Of a stretch of 64,000 bases of DNA, positions 1 to 9,699 are shown piece by piece. Source of the stretch: Ulvibacterium sp. (lineage in GTDB: Bacteria > Bacteroidota > Bacteroidia > Flavobacteriales > Flavobacteriaceae); assembly GCF_028285715.1 (NCBI RefSeq), contig NZ_JANQOO010000017.1:372001-436000 (forward strand), read 5' to 3'. Under the pieces are notes generated by a model. It made no database searches, had not been told where the DNA came from, and saw only the letters and a list, made by a program, of their open reading frames with translations. The stretch's first letter is position 1. Each line of letters begins with the position of its first letter. A program made the translations under genes and the position numbers.

Positions 1-659
1 TACCAAAGCCCAAAGGGCAGACGATTCCATTCCAAATCATAAAAATTAAGCGTATGATTCGTAAAACGGTCCCGATCGATTTGAATATGTTTGGGCTCCC
101 CATGAAAACAGTGGTATTTAAAATCTACCAGCGCGCTTTCATTGGCATTGGCCAGGTATTGCTCACAAATGATTCGTGGAGGCACCTTATCGTAAGCATG
201 TTCCCCCCAAAGCTCATAAAAATTGGTATCTAACCATTTTTGCATGGTTTTTTTAGCTCTAGGAATATCGAATTGGGATTTGTCCTTACAGATCAAGATC
301 ATATCGGCTCCATGGGTGCCTTTCAAAACAAATTGTTCGGGCAAATTCCCAAAATCGATAGCCTCTGAATCCTCGTAAACCCCATAGAGGGTGTTTACAT
401 ATTTCTCACCTACTCTCTGTGTCACATAATCCCTGACAGCATATTTGTCCACCAATTTTGTGTAGATCGAGGCCCTATCGTATATATTCTGCCAGATGAT
501 TTTGGCCATTAGTGTATCCGGCGCTTTAAGGTTTAGAAATCTCTTAAAGGTAATAAAATAGCGAATTTGGTAGTATAGTTTATCCGAGGTTACTTTACGC
601 AAGACTTGTAGAAGTATCCTCTTTAAGTTTGTTTTAAGTTTGCTTTCCTTTGTATTCAT
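1..659 (-). CDS. TupA-like ATP-grasp protein (3' end cut by window)
   Basis: A partial reading frame that starts with ATG at 659 and runs off the window at position 1, giving about 219 residues without a stop. The protein has the hallmarks of the TupA-like ATP-grasp family found in polysaccharide loci: a KYAVRDYV stretch followed by GVY, then LPEQFVLKGTHGADMILIC, the nucleotide-binding beta strands. Family members are thought to ligate amino acids or similar groups onto surface glycans; the substrate here is unknown. It is the last visible gene of the minus-strand polysaccharide locus, 30 nt beyond the stop of a GT4 glycosyltransferase, so it is probably cotranscribed. The family call rests on motif recognition and is fairly firm; the reaction is inferred. 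Confidence 0.75.
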   Translation of the reverse strand, partial: MNTKESKLKTNLKRILLQVLRKVTSDKLYYQIRYFITFKRFLNLKAPDTLMAKIIWQNIYDRASIYTKLVDKYAVRDYVTQRVGEKYVNTLYGVYEDSEAIDFGNLPEQFVLKGTHGADMILICKDKSQFDIPRAKKTMQKWLDTNFYELWGEHAYDKVPPRIICEQYLANANESALVDFKYHCFHGEPKHIQIDRDRFTNHTLNFYDLEWNRLPFGLW

Positions 660-689
660 CTTTTTACGGTTCACCCATTTCTATATCCT

Positions 690-1805
690 TTACAAGGCGG
701 AAAGCAAGTTGTTGACTTTTTCATTAAACGAAAAAGGCATATAATTCCCCCTTACTTCTTTTAAAGGACTTTCAATAGGTGCTGTATCGTTTAAAAGGAT
801 TGACATTTTATCTTGCAATTCATCAATGTCATAGGGATCAAATAACATACCATTACTTCGGTTGATAAGCGTAGATGCACCAGCCAATTTAGAACACAAA
901 ACCTTACAACCGCTCAATAAGGCTTCATTGACAACCGCACCGTAAGGTTCAAAAGTACTGGGCAACACGAATAATTGTCCAATGTTATACCATGCAAAAA
1001 GCTCCAAACCTTCTTTTCTGCCCAGAAAACGAATATCCATGGATTGTCCCAAAACATCAACCTCTCGTTTTAGAGAAGCTTCTAAACGGCCAGTTCCAAT
1101 AATAAACAATACACTAGTGGTATGCTCCAACCTCAGTCTGGAAAAGGCCGCTAGTAAAATAGTTAAGTTTTTCTCTTGATCCAAACGTCCCACATATAGA
1201 ATTATCTTGGTATTGATTAATTGATATTCCTCAATATAATTATTCGATAAATCTAGACTTTGTTTCAATTGGTTTCTAAACCTTTCATCGCTTTGTATTA
1301 TTGGCAGCTCCAGGGCACTAGCTTTTTCGGCGACGTATTGATTAAAAATATTACCCGTAGTTTTACTTGGAAAAATTACGCCATCAATGTTTTTTGAAAT
1401 AAGCCGACTTACAAATAAACGGTAACCTTTTCTTTTCTTTGTATTTTCAGGACTGTCATCACATAAAGTATACAATCTAAATTTCTTTCCAAAAAACCAA
1501 CGGTTCAAAAACACGTATAGCGTTACTGGACTAAATTCACAACATAAGATTATGTCTGGTTTTTCTCGTTTTAGCAATTCTGATACGCCCCAAAAGAAAA
1601 ACCTATTAAAAACGGTAAAGCCCTTTTTTAGATAATTAATCTTAAATGTACATTGGTTTGTCAAATAATTTTCAGAAAAGGTGTGATACCCTTGATTCGG
1701 GTAATAAAAATAAAAGGAGGCATCAAAATAACCGGCCAATTCATTGAAAAAGTCTATACGGTATGGAGCCAATGCAGGGTGCAAAACCAACACTTTATTT
1801 TTCAT
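690..1805 (-). CDS. GT4 family glycosyltransferase
   Basis: A 371-residue GT-B fold glycosyltransferase with no signal peptide, expected to act at the cytoplasmic face of the inner membrane. The C-terminal nucleotide-sugar domain shows the usual GT4 features: YVGRLDQEKNL at the domain start and the EPYGAVVNEAL acceptor/donor motif (E-x7-E) followed by G-C-K-V. The N-terminal half is typical of the group (VLHPALAPYRIDFF). It lies 2 nt downstream of another GT4 gene in the same direction, so translational coupling is likely. It probably adds one sugar to the lipid-linked repeat unit built by this locus; donor and linkage cannot be read from the sequence. Confidence 0.88.
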   Translation of the reverse strand: MKNKVLVLHPALAPYRIDFFNELAGYFDASFYFYYPNQGYHTFSENYLTNQCTFKINYLKKGFTVFNRFFFWGVSELLKREKPDIILCCEFSPVTLYVFLNRWFFGKKFRLYTLCDDSPENTKKRKGYRLFVSRLISKNIDGVIFPSKTTGNIFNQYVAEKASALELPIIQSDERFRNQLKQSLDLSNNYIEEYQLINTKIILYVGRLDQEKNLTILLAAFSRLRLEHTTSVLFIIGTGRLEASLKREVDVLGQSMDIRFLGRKEGLELFAWYNIGQLFVLPSTFEPYGAVVNEALLSGCKVLCSKLAGASTLINRSNGMLFDPYDIDELQDKMSILLNDTAPIESPLKEVRGNYMPFSFNEKVNNLLSAL

Positions 1806-1807
1806 AA

Positions 1808-3049
1808 TTAATTAACTGTAGTCACCAAAGAATTGTAAATAGTATTAAGCATTTGGATTTTGGCCTCCCAACTATACTCCGTTGATCTATTTTTTGCACC
1901 ATTGCTTAACTTTGAACGAAATCCTTCATCATTGTAAATCCTCTCCAAGGCTATTCTTAAATCGTAAGCTGCTTTTTTAGGATTTGAAACTTTAATCTTT
2001 ATACCGGAGTTTTCGTTTACTACATCCGAAAAACCACAGTGATTCAAACAAATTATGGGCAAACCCAAGGAAAGAGCCTCTAAGGTAACTGTGGCCGTTA
2101 AATCGCTTATACTAGTTATGACAAATACATGACCGGATTTCATTATCTTCAAAGCCCTATCTTGGGTTAGCCATCCATACCACTTAATGTTATCGGCGAT
2201 TCCCATTTTTCTGGCAGAACTTTTCCAATTTTTGTTCATGGATCCGTCCCCAAGTACATCTAATTCATAATCAATTGAAGTCATCCTTAATGCCCTTAGC
2301 AGTAAAGGTAAATTCTTGCCAGGAGTATGTGTTCCGCTCCAAATTATTTTTAAAGGTTCCCCCAAACATCGATTACCGGCTCGGCTATGACTTATATCCT
2401 GTAGTTGGCCAACCTCAGCAATTACAAATGGTTCCTTTGACCACAGTTCTTTGGCCAGTCGAGCCACATTTTTTGTTGCAGAAATCAAAGCCATTTTTTC
2501 CCTTTTGGCCGCTAACCGAGGCCTTTTACTAAAATTGCGTTGCCATAGATTGATGATGTTCCGAGAGAAATAAAATACAAATCCTCTTAAACCCAAGGAT
2601 GGTAAAAAGTGCCAAGGAGAGTTTTCCAAACCGCCAATAGGGCCCCATACAAATGGTTTGTCTATCTTCCACAAATAACCAGGTTCCCTATAACCTACCA
2701 TATTTAGCTGATGGATTAAGTCGAAGTTATGTTGAGCTTCAAGTTTTAAGGCCGTTTCATACGCTTTCTTTTGCCATTTCCTGTAATACCAATAGTAGCT
2801 TGGTGGCCAAATAGCCCTTAAAGTATCATTCTTCACAATTGGAACAAAGTGAAATGTAATTTTCCGAAACCTTTCATTTGTTTTCAAAAAACTCTCGATA
2901 GCTTCTCTAAACTCATGTTCCTCGGTAATCACATGAATAGTATGAAACTTTGATAGTTCAGAAACAAAATTCCAACCCATTCCAGGTTCCGATCCTCTTC
3001 CGGGACTACAGGCGTATGCGGAAATCAATATGTTTAATCTTCTGTGCAT
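1808..3049 (-). CDS. GT4 family glycosyltransferase
   Basis: A 413-residue cytoplasmic GT-B glycosyltransferase. The N-terminus carries SAYACSPGRGSEPGMGW, the glycine-rich loop common in one GT4 subgroup of Bacteroidota polysaccharide loci. The C-terminal domain has the WSGTHTPGKNLPLLLRAL segment and an ATVTLEALSLGLPII motif that fits the E-x7-E region loosely: the first glutamate appears to be replaced by a small residue, so the donor pocket may be atypical. It is 6 nt downstream of the preceding GT gene and 2 nt upstream of the next, so it belongs to the same transcript. Donor and acceptor are unknown. Confidence 0.85.
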   Translation of the reverse strand: MHRRLNILISAYACSPGRGSEPGMGWNFVSELSKFHTIHVITEEHEFREAIESFLKTNERFRKITFHFVPIVKNDTLRAIWPPSYYWYYRKWQKKAYETALKLEAQHNFDLIHQLNMVGYREPGYLWKIDKPFVWGPIGGLENSPWHFLPSLGLRGFVFYFSRNIINLWQRNFSKRPRLAAKREKMALISATKNVARLAKELWSKEPFVIAEVGQLQDISHSRAGNRCLGEPLKIIWSGTHTPGKNLPLLLRALRMTSIDYELDVLGDGSMNKNWKSSARKMGIADNIKWYGWLTQDRALKIMKSGHVFVITSISDLTATVTLEALSLGLPIICLNHCGFSDVVNENSGIKIKVSNPKKAAYDLRIALERIYNDEGFRSKLSNGAKNRSTEYSWEAKIQMLNTIYNSLVTTVN

Positions 3050-3055
3050 GAATCT

Positions 3056-4210
3056 CTAAGTTAACTTCTTCAAGGCATTGATCATCTGCTCCGATTGATA
3101 AGATGGATTATATCTCTTTTCAATTTCCATTCGACATTTTTTTTTCATTTCGGAATTCTTGGCTTTATTCTTGTACCAATATTCCAATTTGTCGGTCATA
3201 TCGGACATATTACCATATTCATACAAAGTTCCACTAACTCCATCTTCAATGGCCTCTACTTCCGGGTTTTGAAAGGAAAAATCATTGTGGGTCAAGACAG
3301 GAACACCATACGCCAGGGCATGTATACAATTTAAGCCAACATTACCGGGAGAAACCAACAAATCGCTAATCTGAAAATACTTAGCGAGTTCCCTTTCTTC
3401 ATAAATCGCACCAGCTAACCTTACTTGATCCTCCAAGCATAATTCCTTTACTAATCCCAATAAACAATCTTTCTCCGGACCTTCACCAATAATTATACAA
3501 TTGATCAGGTGTCCTCGATTCTTTAAACTACCAACGGCTTTAACAACTTCATCAATTTGTTTGTTGGGGACCAATCTCCCAATAAATAGTATGGTAAAGG
3601 CTTTATTTTTAAAAGATAATTGAGACTTCAATCTAGTCACTTTTGTTGCCTTTAAATTGGACTGTTCCAATAGCTGCCTTTCAAAATCGAGGGAATTATT
3701 GATAACAAATAATTTTTGTGGATTATACCCCTTGCAAACCATAATTTGCTTTTGGGTACGGCCGTACAAAAACAATCCGTCACCAAGGACATCAAAAAGC
3801 AATTTTCTTAATTGGCGTTTTAGACCATGGTCTAACCCTTTGTCACCATGCGTCCAAAAAATAACCTTCCTCCTAAAAAGTTTACATAAGATGGCAAAAA
3901 TCCAAATACCAATATGGGAGATAGCCCCCTCAAAAACAAAAACCTCGAATTTTCCCCCTACAATGCGTTTAACAATACCTGTTTGCCAGAGTAGCAAATC
4001 CGGCCTGTAGAAGTAGTTTTTGGTTTTGGCCCAATTCAATTTTTTCAGTTCTTCATAATGAACATTTTCGAGGCTTATGGTACGTATCCCCTTTTGCCCT
4101 TTGGTATCACCGAGAATAGTTACATTTACATCTCGCCTTTTCCTGGAAAGTTCCTTAAAAAGACCCAGACGGTATAAAGGCATTAGTTTACAAACGACTG
4201 CTACTTCCAT
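3056..4210 (-). CDS. GT4-like glycosyltransferase
   Basis: A 384-residue glycosyltransferase of the GT-B type. The clearest signature is in the C-terminal half: FIGRLVPNKQIDEVVKAV, then IIGEGPEKDCL, then a SPGNVGLNCIHALAYGVPV segment in the place of the usual E-x7-E motif. The N-terminal segment begins VAVVCKLMPLYRLGLF, which fits the start of a Rossmann domain with no signal peptide. It follows the Wzy-like gene with a 63-nt gap and precedes another GT by 6 nt. It presumably builds part of the same repeat unit. The specificity is not deducible. Confidence 0.82.
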   Translation of the reverse strand: MEVAVVCKLMPLYRLGLFKELSRKRRDVNVTILGDTKGQKGIRTISLENVHYEELKKLNWAKTKNYFYRPDLLLWQTGIVKRIVGGKFEVFVFEGAISHIGIWIFAILCKLFRRKVIFWTHGDKGLDHGLKRQLRKLLFDVLGDGLFLYGRTQKQIMVCKGYNPQKLFVINNSLDFERQLLEQSNLKATKVTRLKSQLSFKNKAFTILFIGRLVPNKQIDEVVKAVGSLKNRGHLINCIIIGEGPEKDCLLGLVKELCLEDQVRLAGAIYEERELAKYFQISDLLVSPGNVGLNCIHALAYGVPVLTHNDFSFQNPEVEAIEDGVSGTLYEYGNMSDMTDKLEYWYKNKAKNSEMKKKCRMEIEKRYNPSYQSEQMINALKKLT

Positions 4211-4273
4211 TAAATATTATTGTTAGCAAATAATTAATTGTTACCAGATTGAAAATCCACAATTAACAGTTTA

Positions 4274-5431
4274 TTACTTCCAAAATCCAGTAAATATTAC
4301 TCTCTCGATATTTTCGTACTCCCAAACTCCATAAATAATCTTATAGGTAAACCAATAACCAAAAATCAAAAGAAAAAAAAGGACTGTTGCTTTTCTATCA
4401 AACCAGAACTTTTTGAGCTCAATTAATTTCAAAAAAAAGTATAAGGAGATGGGGAACAAAAAATACATGAAAAAGGAAAATCTTGACGCTAATTCCGTAT
4501 CAAAATAATTAACCGTAATAAATGTCAGTATGAAGAGTGAAATATATAAAAGAATAGCTCTATTATTAGACCGCCATCTTTGCTTAAGCCAATAAAAAAC
4601 TAAAACGACAAAAAGGCACAAAGCATAACTTAGAATTCCTAAAGTTTCAAATTCTATTGCTCCTTCTCTATTTTGTATTCTGCTAAGTCCATAGTTAATG
4701 GCATTCGAATTATCAATAGACTGGATAGAAAATAGTCTAGAAATTTGATTTAGAAAGTAGGAGACAATAATGAAAATTAAGCTTACCAGAAATATTGTCC
4801 ACCGGTTTGAATTTAATTTTCTTAAGAAAAACAAAAGAACATAAATTGCAGAGCTTGTGTGGATAAATATGGTTGACAATAGTAGTGCTATCCTCTTTTT
4901 GCTATAAAAAACAAAATCAACTATAAATAAAACCAATAAGGAAGATGCCAAAAATTGTCGATTTATATGAGCCGATAGCGTGAACAAGTTTGGAAAGAAG
5001 AACAAAAAAATCAAACCAATCAAAAAATATTCATTGGGGAGCTTGAAAGCTTTATGCATTTTCAATAGAGCATAGCCCATAATTGTGTAGCAAATCGCCG
5101 TGTTTAAAATTAGATAGAGTTCAAAAAAACCAAAGGTCAGATAATACATCAAGTAATTATAAAGAAAGAACAGCGGTTCTTTTCCCAAATAAAACAAATA
5201 GTCCAAGAAACTATAATGTGCTACATCCTCGTACCAAAGTTTGTACACTTCCAAATCGCTCTCGGGAATTTTGCATGCATTTAGAATCCCAAGCAAAGTC
5301 GAGAACAAAACAATTAAAAAAAAGACTTCTTGGGTTTTGACTTCCCTTGCATTTAGCACATGCAAGAAAGCAAATAACACTCCCAAAACAGGTGAAATTA
5401 AAAATAATAGTGTTGAGAATAAAAAGTGCAT
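4274..5431 (-). CDS. EpsG/Wzy-type polysaccharide polymerase
   Basis: A 385-residue, very hydrophobic polytopic protein with roughly ten predicted membrane segments and short loops. This fits the EpsG family (Wzy-like O-antigen or exopolysaccharide polymerases), which join lipid-linked repeat units at the periplasmic face of the inner membrane. Features supporting the call are ESDLEVYKLWYED near residue 60, with the acidic/aromatic loop typical of EpsG proteins, and NRQFLASSLLV in mid protein, where EpsG proteins have a conserved R-Q motif. Its position between flippase and glycosyltransferase genes is what a Wzy would occupy. Sequence conservation in Wzy proteins is low, so the role is inferred mainly from topology and context. 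Confidence 0.75.
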   Translation of the reverse strand: MHFLFSTLLFLISPVLGVLFAFLHVLNAREVKTQEVFFLIVLFSTLLGILNACKIPESDLEVYKLWYEDVAHYSFLDYLFYLGKEPLFFLYNYLMYYLTFGFFELYLILNTAICYTIMGYALLKMHKAFKLPNEYFLIGLIFLFFFPNLFTLSAHINRQFLASSLLVLFIVDFVFYSKKRIALLLSTIFIHTSSAIYVLLFFLRKLNSNRWTIFLVSLIFIIVSYFLNQISRLFSIQSIDNSNAINYGLSRIQNREGAIEFETLGILSYALCLFVVLVFYWLKQRWRSNNRAILLYISLFILTFITVNYFDTELASRFSFFMYFLFPISLYFFLKLIELKKFWFDRKATVLFFLLIFGYWFTYKIIYGVWEYENIERVIFTGFWK

Positions 5432-5454
5432 ATAAACGGGTTGCTAAGGAACCT

Positions 5455-6717
5455 TCAATATCCAGTCTTGGATTTCAAGATATTCAAATAAATACCGTAT
5501 AAAATGAATTGATAAAAAACAATCTCAACAAGCATCGTATAAAAAACCCCATATATGCCAAATTGCTTAACGAATACATAACCTAAAATTACCGCAATTG
5601 AGCTTCTTGGAATGAACACCCAAAAATCTATATCCGTACGTTTTATGGCCATTAAGGTAATTTTTAGGGGTTGAAAAAAAATAGCTACGGCCTGAATTAA
5701 AAATGGAAAGAACACGACGGCTCCCAAATTGTTATATTTCTCGCCAAAAAACAGACTCATTAAATTCTGACCAAAAAAATAGCCTGTAATCAGGACAATA
5801 CATGCAAATACACCAAATAATAAAAAACACCTTTTTACTAATGAATTTATCTTGGCCAAATCATTTTGAAAACCCACAAATAGCGGCAACAAATATGATT
5901 CAAGAGCTTTGAGTACCGGACTAATTATACTTGCAATGCTTAATAGGACGCCCAAAACAGCAACATCCCGCTTCTCCGTCAGAAGCAATAATAACCAAGG
6001 GTATATATTCCCCGCCAAATGGAACAGGAAATTTGAGCCGATAAGCCATTTCCCCACCTTCCAATTTCTTCGGAAAAACTTAAGGAAATTATCAAAAAAG
6101 TTACTTTTCCGTCTGTAGTTTCTAGTCAAATAATAAGTGGATAAACCCAAATATATACAGGAGGCAAAAAAAAGATAAAAATAAATGTTGCTTATTTTAT
6201 ATATCCAAATAATAAAAAGCAGGCCGATTAGGAATACAGAACAAATCAAACCATAGTTCATATTAATTCTAGTTTTTCGTTCGCTCAGGAGTGTCTCCCT
6301 AATGAAGTAGTAGAAAGTGTAGGAAACAATAAACAAGGTAAAAACTGCAACATTTGTTGTGTTCCATTCTTTGAACAATAAGTAATACGTAAATGGGAAA
6401 ACAGCCAAAACAATGAGGGTGAACAATAACTTACTATTTAAAGTAAATTGAAAGTAATCTTTACCATCTATTTTCTTAAAATCCCTTAGGTTAATAGTGT
6501 AAGGCTTAGAAATCAATGAGCTTTGAAACCCCAAGACGAACACCGTGATGGTCATAAGCAAAACAAAATCCGCATAGACCAATACGTCAAAAGTTCTGGC
6601 AAGAATAATGGTTGTTCCAAAGGTGGTTAAACTCATAAAGAATTGGTCCACCAAAACACTTAAGAGTTTTTGAAGTTCCTTGGAGCTTTTTCCTTTAAAA
6701 ATAGAATTAACTAGCAA
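5455..6717 (-). CDS. Wzx-type oligosaccharide flippase (MOP/MATE superfamily)
   Basis: A 420-residue integral membrane protein with about 12 hydrophobic segments, consistent with the polysaccharide-transport branch of the MOP superfamily. It would flip undecaprenyl-linked repeat units from cytoplasm to periplasm, supplying the Wzy-like enzyme encoded 23 nt downstream. The N-terminus (LSVLVDQFFMSLTTFGTTII) is like the first helix of many Wzx proteins. Its start overlaps the end of the fcl gene by 11 nt, which implies translational coupling. As usual for the family there is no strict motif, so the call depends on topology plus locus context. Confidence 0.8.
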   Translation of the reverse strand: MLVNSIFKGKSSKELQKLLSVLVDQFFMSLTTFGTTIILARTFDVLVYADFVLLMTITVFVLGFQSSLISKPYTINLRDFKKIDGKDYFQFTLNSKLLFTLIVLAVFPFTYYLLFKEWNTTNVAVFTLFIVSYTFYYFIRETLLSERKTRINMNYGLICSVFLIGLLFIIWIYKISNIYFYLFFASCIYLGLSTYYLTRNYRRKSNFFDNFLKFFRRNWKVGKWLIGSNFLFHLAGNIYPWLLLLLTEKRDVAVLGVLLSIASIISPVLKALESYLLPLFVGFQNDLAKINSLVKRCFLLFGVFACIVLITGYFFGQNLMSLFFGEKYNNLGAVVFFPFLIQAVAIFFQPLKITLMAIKRTDIDFWVFIPRSSIAVILGYVFVKQFGIYGVFYTMLVEIVFYQFILYGIYLNILKSKTGY

Positions 6718-7648
6718 GATATATCTTTTGCTTCAAAAACCACTTATAAGTTGCTATGACCCCGGTTTCCAAAGGTATCTGCGCCTCCCAACCCAAGGCC
6801 TTTAATTGGGACACCTCCATCAATTTGCGTGGGGTACCATCAGGTTTTTCACGATTCCATAGAATTTCACCAGAATGTCCCACCACTTTTTGTATCAATA
6901 ATGCCAAGTCCTTAATGGAAATATCAATTCCCGTACCTACATTGTACAAATGCCCGGGCAATTCGTTTTCCAAGGAAAAGACCACAGCTTTGGCCACGTC
7001 ATCTACATGCATAAACTCCCGTAAGGGAGTACCACTACCCCAAAGGGTTACCGGCGCATTTCCATTTTCCTGGGCCTCATGAAATTTTCGGAGCATCGCC
7101 GGGAGTACATGAGAGGTCTCCAAATCAAAATTATCATTAGGGCCATATAAATTGGTGGGCATAAGACTTACAAAATACTTACCATGCTGTTGGCGCAACG
7201 CCTCGCATAATTTTACCCCGGAGATCTTGGCAATGGCATACCCCTCATTGGTGGGTTCCAAGGGACCTGTCAATAAATAGTCTTCCTTCAAGGGTTGAGG
7301 CGCCAACTTTGGATAGATACAGGAACTCCCTAGAAATATGAACTTTTCTACATGACTTTTATTTGACTCATTAATCAGGTTATTCTGTATCAACATATTT
7401 TCCATCAAAAAACCATATTGATCCTTCGCATTGGCCAAAATACCCCCCACCCTGGCCGCGGCATCCACCACGATTTCCGGCTTTTCCCTTTGGAAAAAAT
7501 CGGCAACCGCCTGTTGGTTTCGCAAATCCAGTTCACCACTGACCTTACCGATAAGATTGGTATAGCCCAAACCCTTCAGTGTACGCCAGATAGCCGAACC
7601 TACCATGCCGGTATGACCGGCGATATATATTTTGGAGTCTTTCCTCAT
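6707..7648 (-). CDS. fcl: GDP-L-fucose synthase
   Basis: A 313-residue short-chain dehydrogenase (extended SDR) that epimerises and reduces GDP-4-keto-6-deoxymannose to GDP-L-fucose with NADPH. Visible motifs are the Rossmann glycine motif GHTGMVGSAIW at the N-terminus, the serine and cysteine of GSSCIYP, and YAIAKISG giving the catalytic Tyr-x3-Lys. The EPTNEGYAIAK block is diagnostic for GDP-fucose synthase. Length matches the family. The preceding gmd gene supplies the substrate; its stop codon and this start are adjacent (7648/7649). Together the pair shows that the polysaccharide made here probably contains fucose or a derivative. Confidence 0.96.
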   Translation of the reverse strand: MRKDSKIYIAGHTGMVGSAIWRTLKGLGYTNLIGKVSGELDLRNQQAVADFFQREKPEIVVDAAARVGGILANAKDQYGFLMENMLIQNNLINESNKSHVEKFIFLGSSCIYPKLAPQPLKEDYLLTGPLEPTNEGYAIAKISGVKLCEALRQQHGKYFVSLMPTNLYGPNDNFDLETSHVLPAMLRKFHEAQENGNAPVTLWGSGTPLREFMHVDDVAKAVVFSLENELPGHLYNVGTGIDISIKDLALLIQKVVGHSGEILWNREKPDGTPRKLMEVSQLKALGWEAQIPLETGVIATYKWFLKQKIYLAS

Positions 7649-8764
7649 TTATTCGTAATAATTAAAGGTTGTAAACCCCCCATGATTGAGATGTTTGTCC
7701 TTTTCCATGAGCTGAAGGTCGCTCTCGATCATTTCCTTTACCATGGCCTTTAGGTCATAAATCGGTTCCCATCCCAATTTGGTGCGGGCCTTGGTAGCAT
7801 CTCCTACCAAAAGGTCTACTTCCGTAGGTCTAAAGTAGCGGGGGTCGATCTGTACCACTTCTTTCCCAATGGGCAGTTGATAGTCCACATTTTCACAGGA
7901 TGCCACCAAGGCCTTTTCCTCTGCTCCTTCTCCTGTAAACTCCAATTGAATACCTACCTCGCCAAAAGCCATACTCACCATATCCCGCACCGTGGTGGTT
8001 TTTCCCGTGGCAATGACCCAGTCTTCGGGCTCTTCCGCCTGAAGGATCATCCACATCATCCGTACATAGTCCTTGGCATGTCCCCAATCCCGCTGGGCGT
8101 TCAAATTTCCCAAATACAAGGTATCCTGAAGGCCCATGGCAATTCGGGAAACGGCTCTGGTTATCTTTCGGGTTACAAAAGTCTCCCCACGGATAGGCGA
8201 TTCATGATTAAAAAGGATACCGTTGCAGGCGAACATTTCATAGGCCTCCCTATAGTTGACCGTTATCCAATAGGCATATAATTTGGCAACACCATAAGGA
8301 CTACGGGGATAAAAGGGTGTCTTCTCCGTTTGCGGAACCTCCTGGACCTTGCCATATAACTCCGATGTTGCGGCTTGGTAAATACGAGTTTTCTTTTCAA
8401 GCCCCAATAACCGTACAGCATCCAAGATACGTAAGGTTCCCATGCCATCCGCATTTGCAGTATATTCAGGTATTTCAAACGAAACCTGAACATGGCTCAT
8501 AGCGGCCAGGTTATAGATCTCATCCGGTTGTATTTCCTGAATTAGACGAATTAAATTGGTACTGTCCGTCATATCCCCATAGTGTAGAATAAAATTACGG
8601 TTTTCTACATGGGGGTCTTGATACAGATGGTCTATTCGGTCCGTATTAAATGAAGAAGATCTTCTTTTTAAACCATGTACGATGTATCCTTTTTTTAATA
8701 AAAACTCGCTTAGATAGGCTCCATCCTGTCCTGTTACTCCTGTAATAAAAGCTACCTTATTCAT
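7649..8764 (-). CDS. gmd: GDP-mannose 4,6-dehydratase
   Basis: A 371-residue extended SDR that converts GDP-D-mannose to GDP-4-keto-6-deoxy-D-mannose, the first committed step to GDP-fucose. It shows the cofactor motif [16 protein letters not shown], the conserved [10 protein letters not shown] loop, and [12 protein letters not shown] containing the catalytic Tyr-x3-Lys. The [17 protein letters not shown] block that follows is near-invariant in Gmd enzymes. It sits directly ahead of fcl with no gap and 7 nt after rfbD, so the nucleotide-sugar genes form one operon block. No abnormality was seen. Confidence 0.97.
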   Translation of the reverse strand: MNKVAFITGVTGQDGAYLSEFLLKKGYIVHGLKRRSSSFNTDRIDHLYQDPHVENRNFILHYGDMTDSTNLIRLIQEIQPDEIYNLAAMSHVQVSFEIPEYTANADGMGTLRILDAVRLLGLEKKTRIYQAATSELYGKVQEVPQTEKTPFYPRSPYGVAKLYAYWITVNYREAYEMFACNGILFNHESPIRGETFVTRKITRAVSRIAMGLQDTLYLGNLNAQRDWGHAKDYVRMMWMILQAEEPEDWVIATGKTTTVRDMVSMAFGEVGIQLEFTGEGAEEKALVASCENVDYQLPIGKEVVQIDPRYFRPTEVDLLVGDATKARTKLGWEPIYDLKAMVKEMIESDLQLMEKDKHLNHGGFTTFNYYE

Positions 8765-8771
8765 TGGTTTT

Positions 8772-9647
8772 CTATTGTGTGGGTTTTAATTTCTTCCTGT
8801 TTAGACATTTTTTCAAGGCCTCTTTCCATTCTGGAATTTCAATCCCAAAGTCCCGGATTATCTTTTCAGTAGATAACACACTGTACGTGGGTCTTCTGGC
8901 CGGTGTAGGATATTCCGTAGTCGGGATGGGATTTGTTCTAACCTTTATTTTTGCGATGTCGAAAATCGCCTCTGCAAATTCGCACCAGGTGCACTTTCCA
9001 GTATTTGCATAATGATATATTTCGGTATTCGGGGCATTCAAATTTGGGAGCATCGCTAAAACCGCTTTAGCCAAATCTCTAGCATAGGTAGGACTACCTA
9101 CTTGGTCGTCCACAACCATAATCTCCTCCATTTCGCTCCCCAAACGCAACATGGTTTTTACAAAGTTGGAGCCATAGCTGGAATACATCCAAGAAGTCCG
9201 AATAATCAGAGTGCGTGCTGGATTAAGTTTTAAAATGGCATTTTCCCCATCCAACTTGGTCCTTCCATATACGCTTTTCGGGTTCGGCGCGTCGGTTTCC
9301 TTATAAGGTTCAGAGGCCCTGCCATCAAAGACATAATCCGTGGAGATATGAATAAAGGCCAAATCATTTTCTTTTACTATCCTTGCCAAATGGCCTACGG
9401 CCAAATGGTTAACGGCATCCGCTTTTTCCGTCTCGGTTTCCGCGCTATCCACAGCTGTATGGGCGGCACAGTTAATCAGGGCATCAATTTCACGTTTTAT
9501 TACAAAGCTAGCCACAGCATTGTAATCGGTAATGTCCAATTCATTGACATCTGTAAAAATAAAATTATGAGCCGTTTGAGAAGTGCTCAACTCCCGTATC
9601 TCAGAACCCAATTGTCCGTTTGCGCCTGTGATCCAAATTGTTTTCAT
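8772..9647 (-). CDS. rfbD: dTDP-4-dehydrorhamnose reductase
   Basis: A 291-residue SDR of the RmlD/RfbD family, which reduces dTDP-4-dehydro-L-rhamnose to dTDP-L-rhamnose using NAD(P)H. Motifs are [13 protein letters not shown] at the N-terminus, STDYVFDG, and [11 protein letters not shown] with the catalytic Tyr-x3-Lys. Length agrees with the family. The partner genes rfbA, rfbB and rfbC are not in the window, so the remainder of the dTDP-rhamnose pathway must be elsewhere, or this homologue serves another dTDP-6-deoxysugar. It lies between the initiating transferase gene (52 nt) and gmd (7 nt). Confidence 0.92.
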   Translation of the reverse strand: MKTIWITGANGQLGSEIRELSTSQTAHNFIFTDVNELDITDYNAVASFVIKREIDALINCAAHTAVDSAETETEKADAVNHLAVGHLARIVKENDLAFIHISTDYVFDGRASEPYKETDAPNPKSVYGRTKLDGENAILKLNPARTLIIRTSWMYSSYGSNFVKTMLRLGSEMEEIMVVDDQVGSPTYARDLAKAVLAMLPNLNAPNTEIYHYANTGKCTWCEFAEAIFDIAKIKVRTNPIPTTEYPTPARRPTYSVLSTEKIIRDFGIEIPEWKEALKKCLNRKKLKPTQ

Positions 9648-9699
9648 ACTTGGTGATGGGGAGTTAAAATGTTCTAATCTCTTAACAGACGGAGGTTCC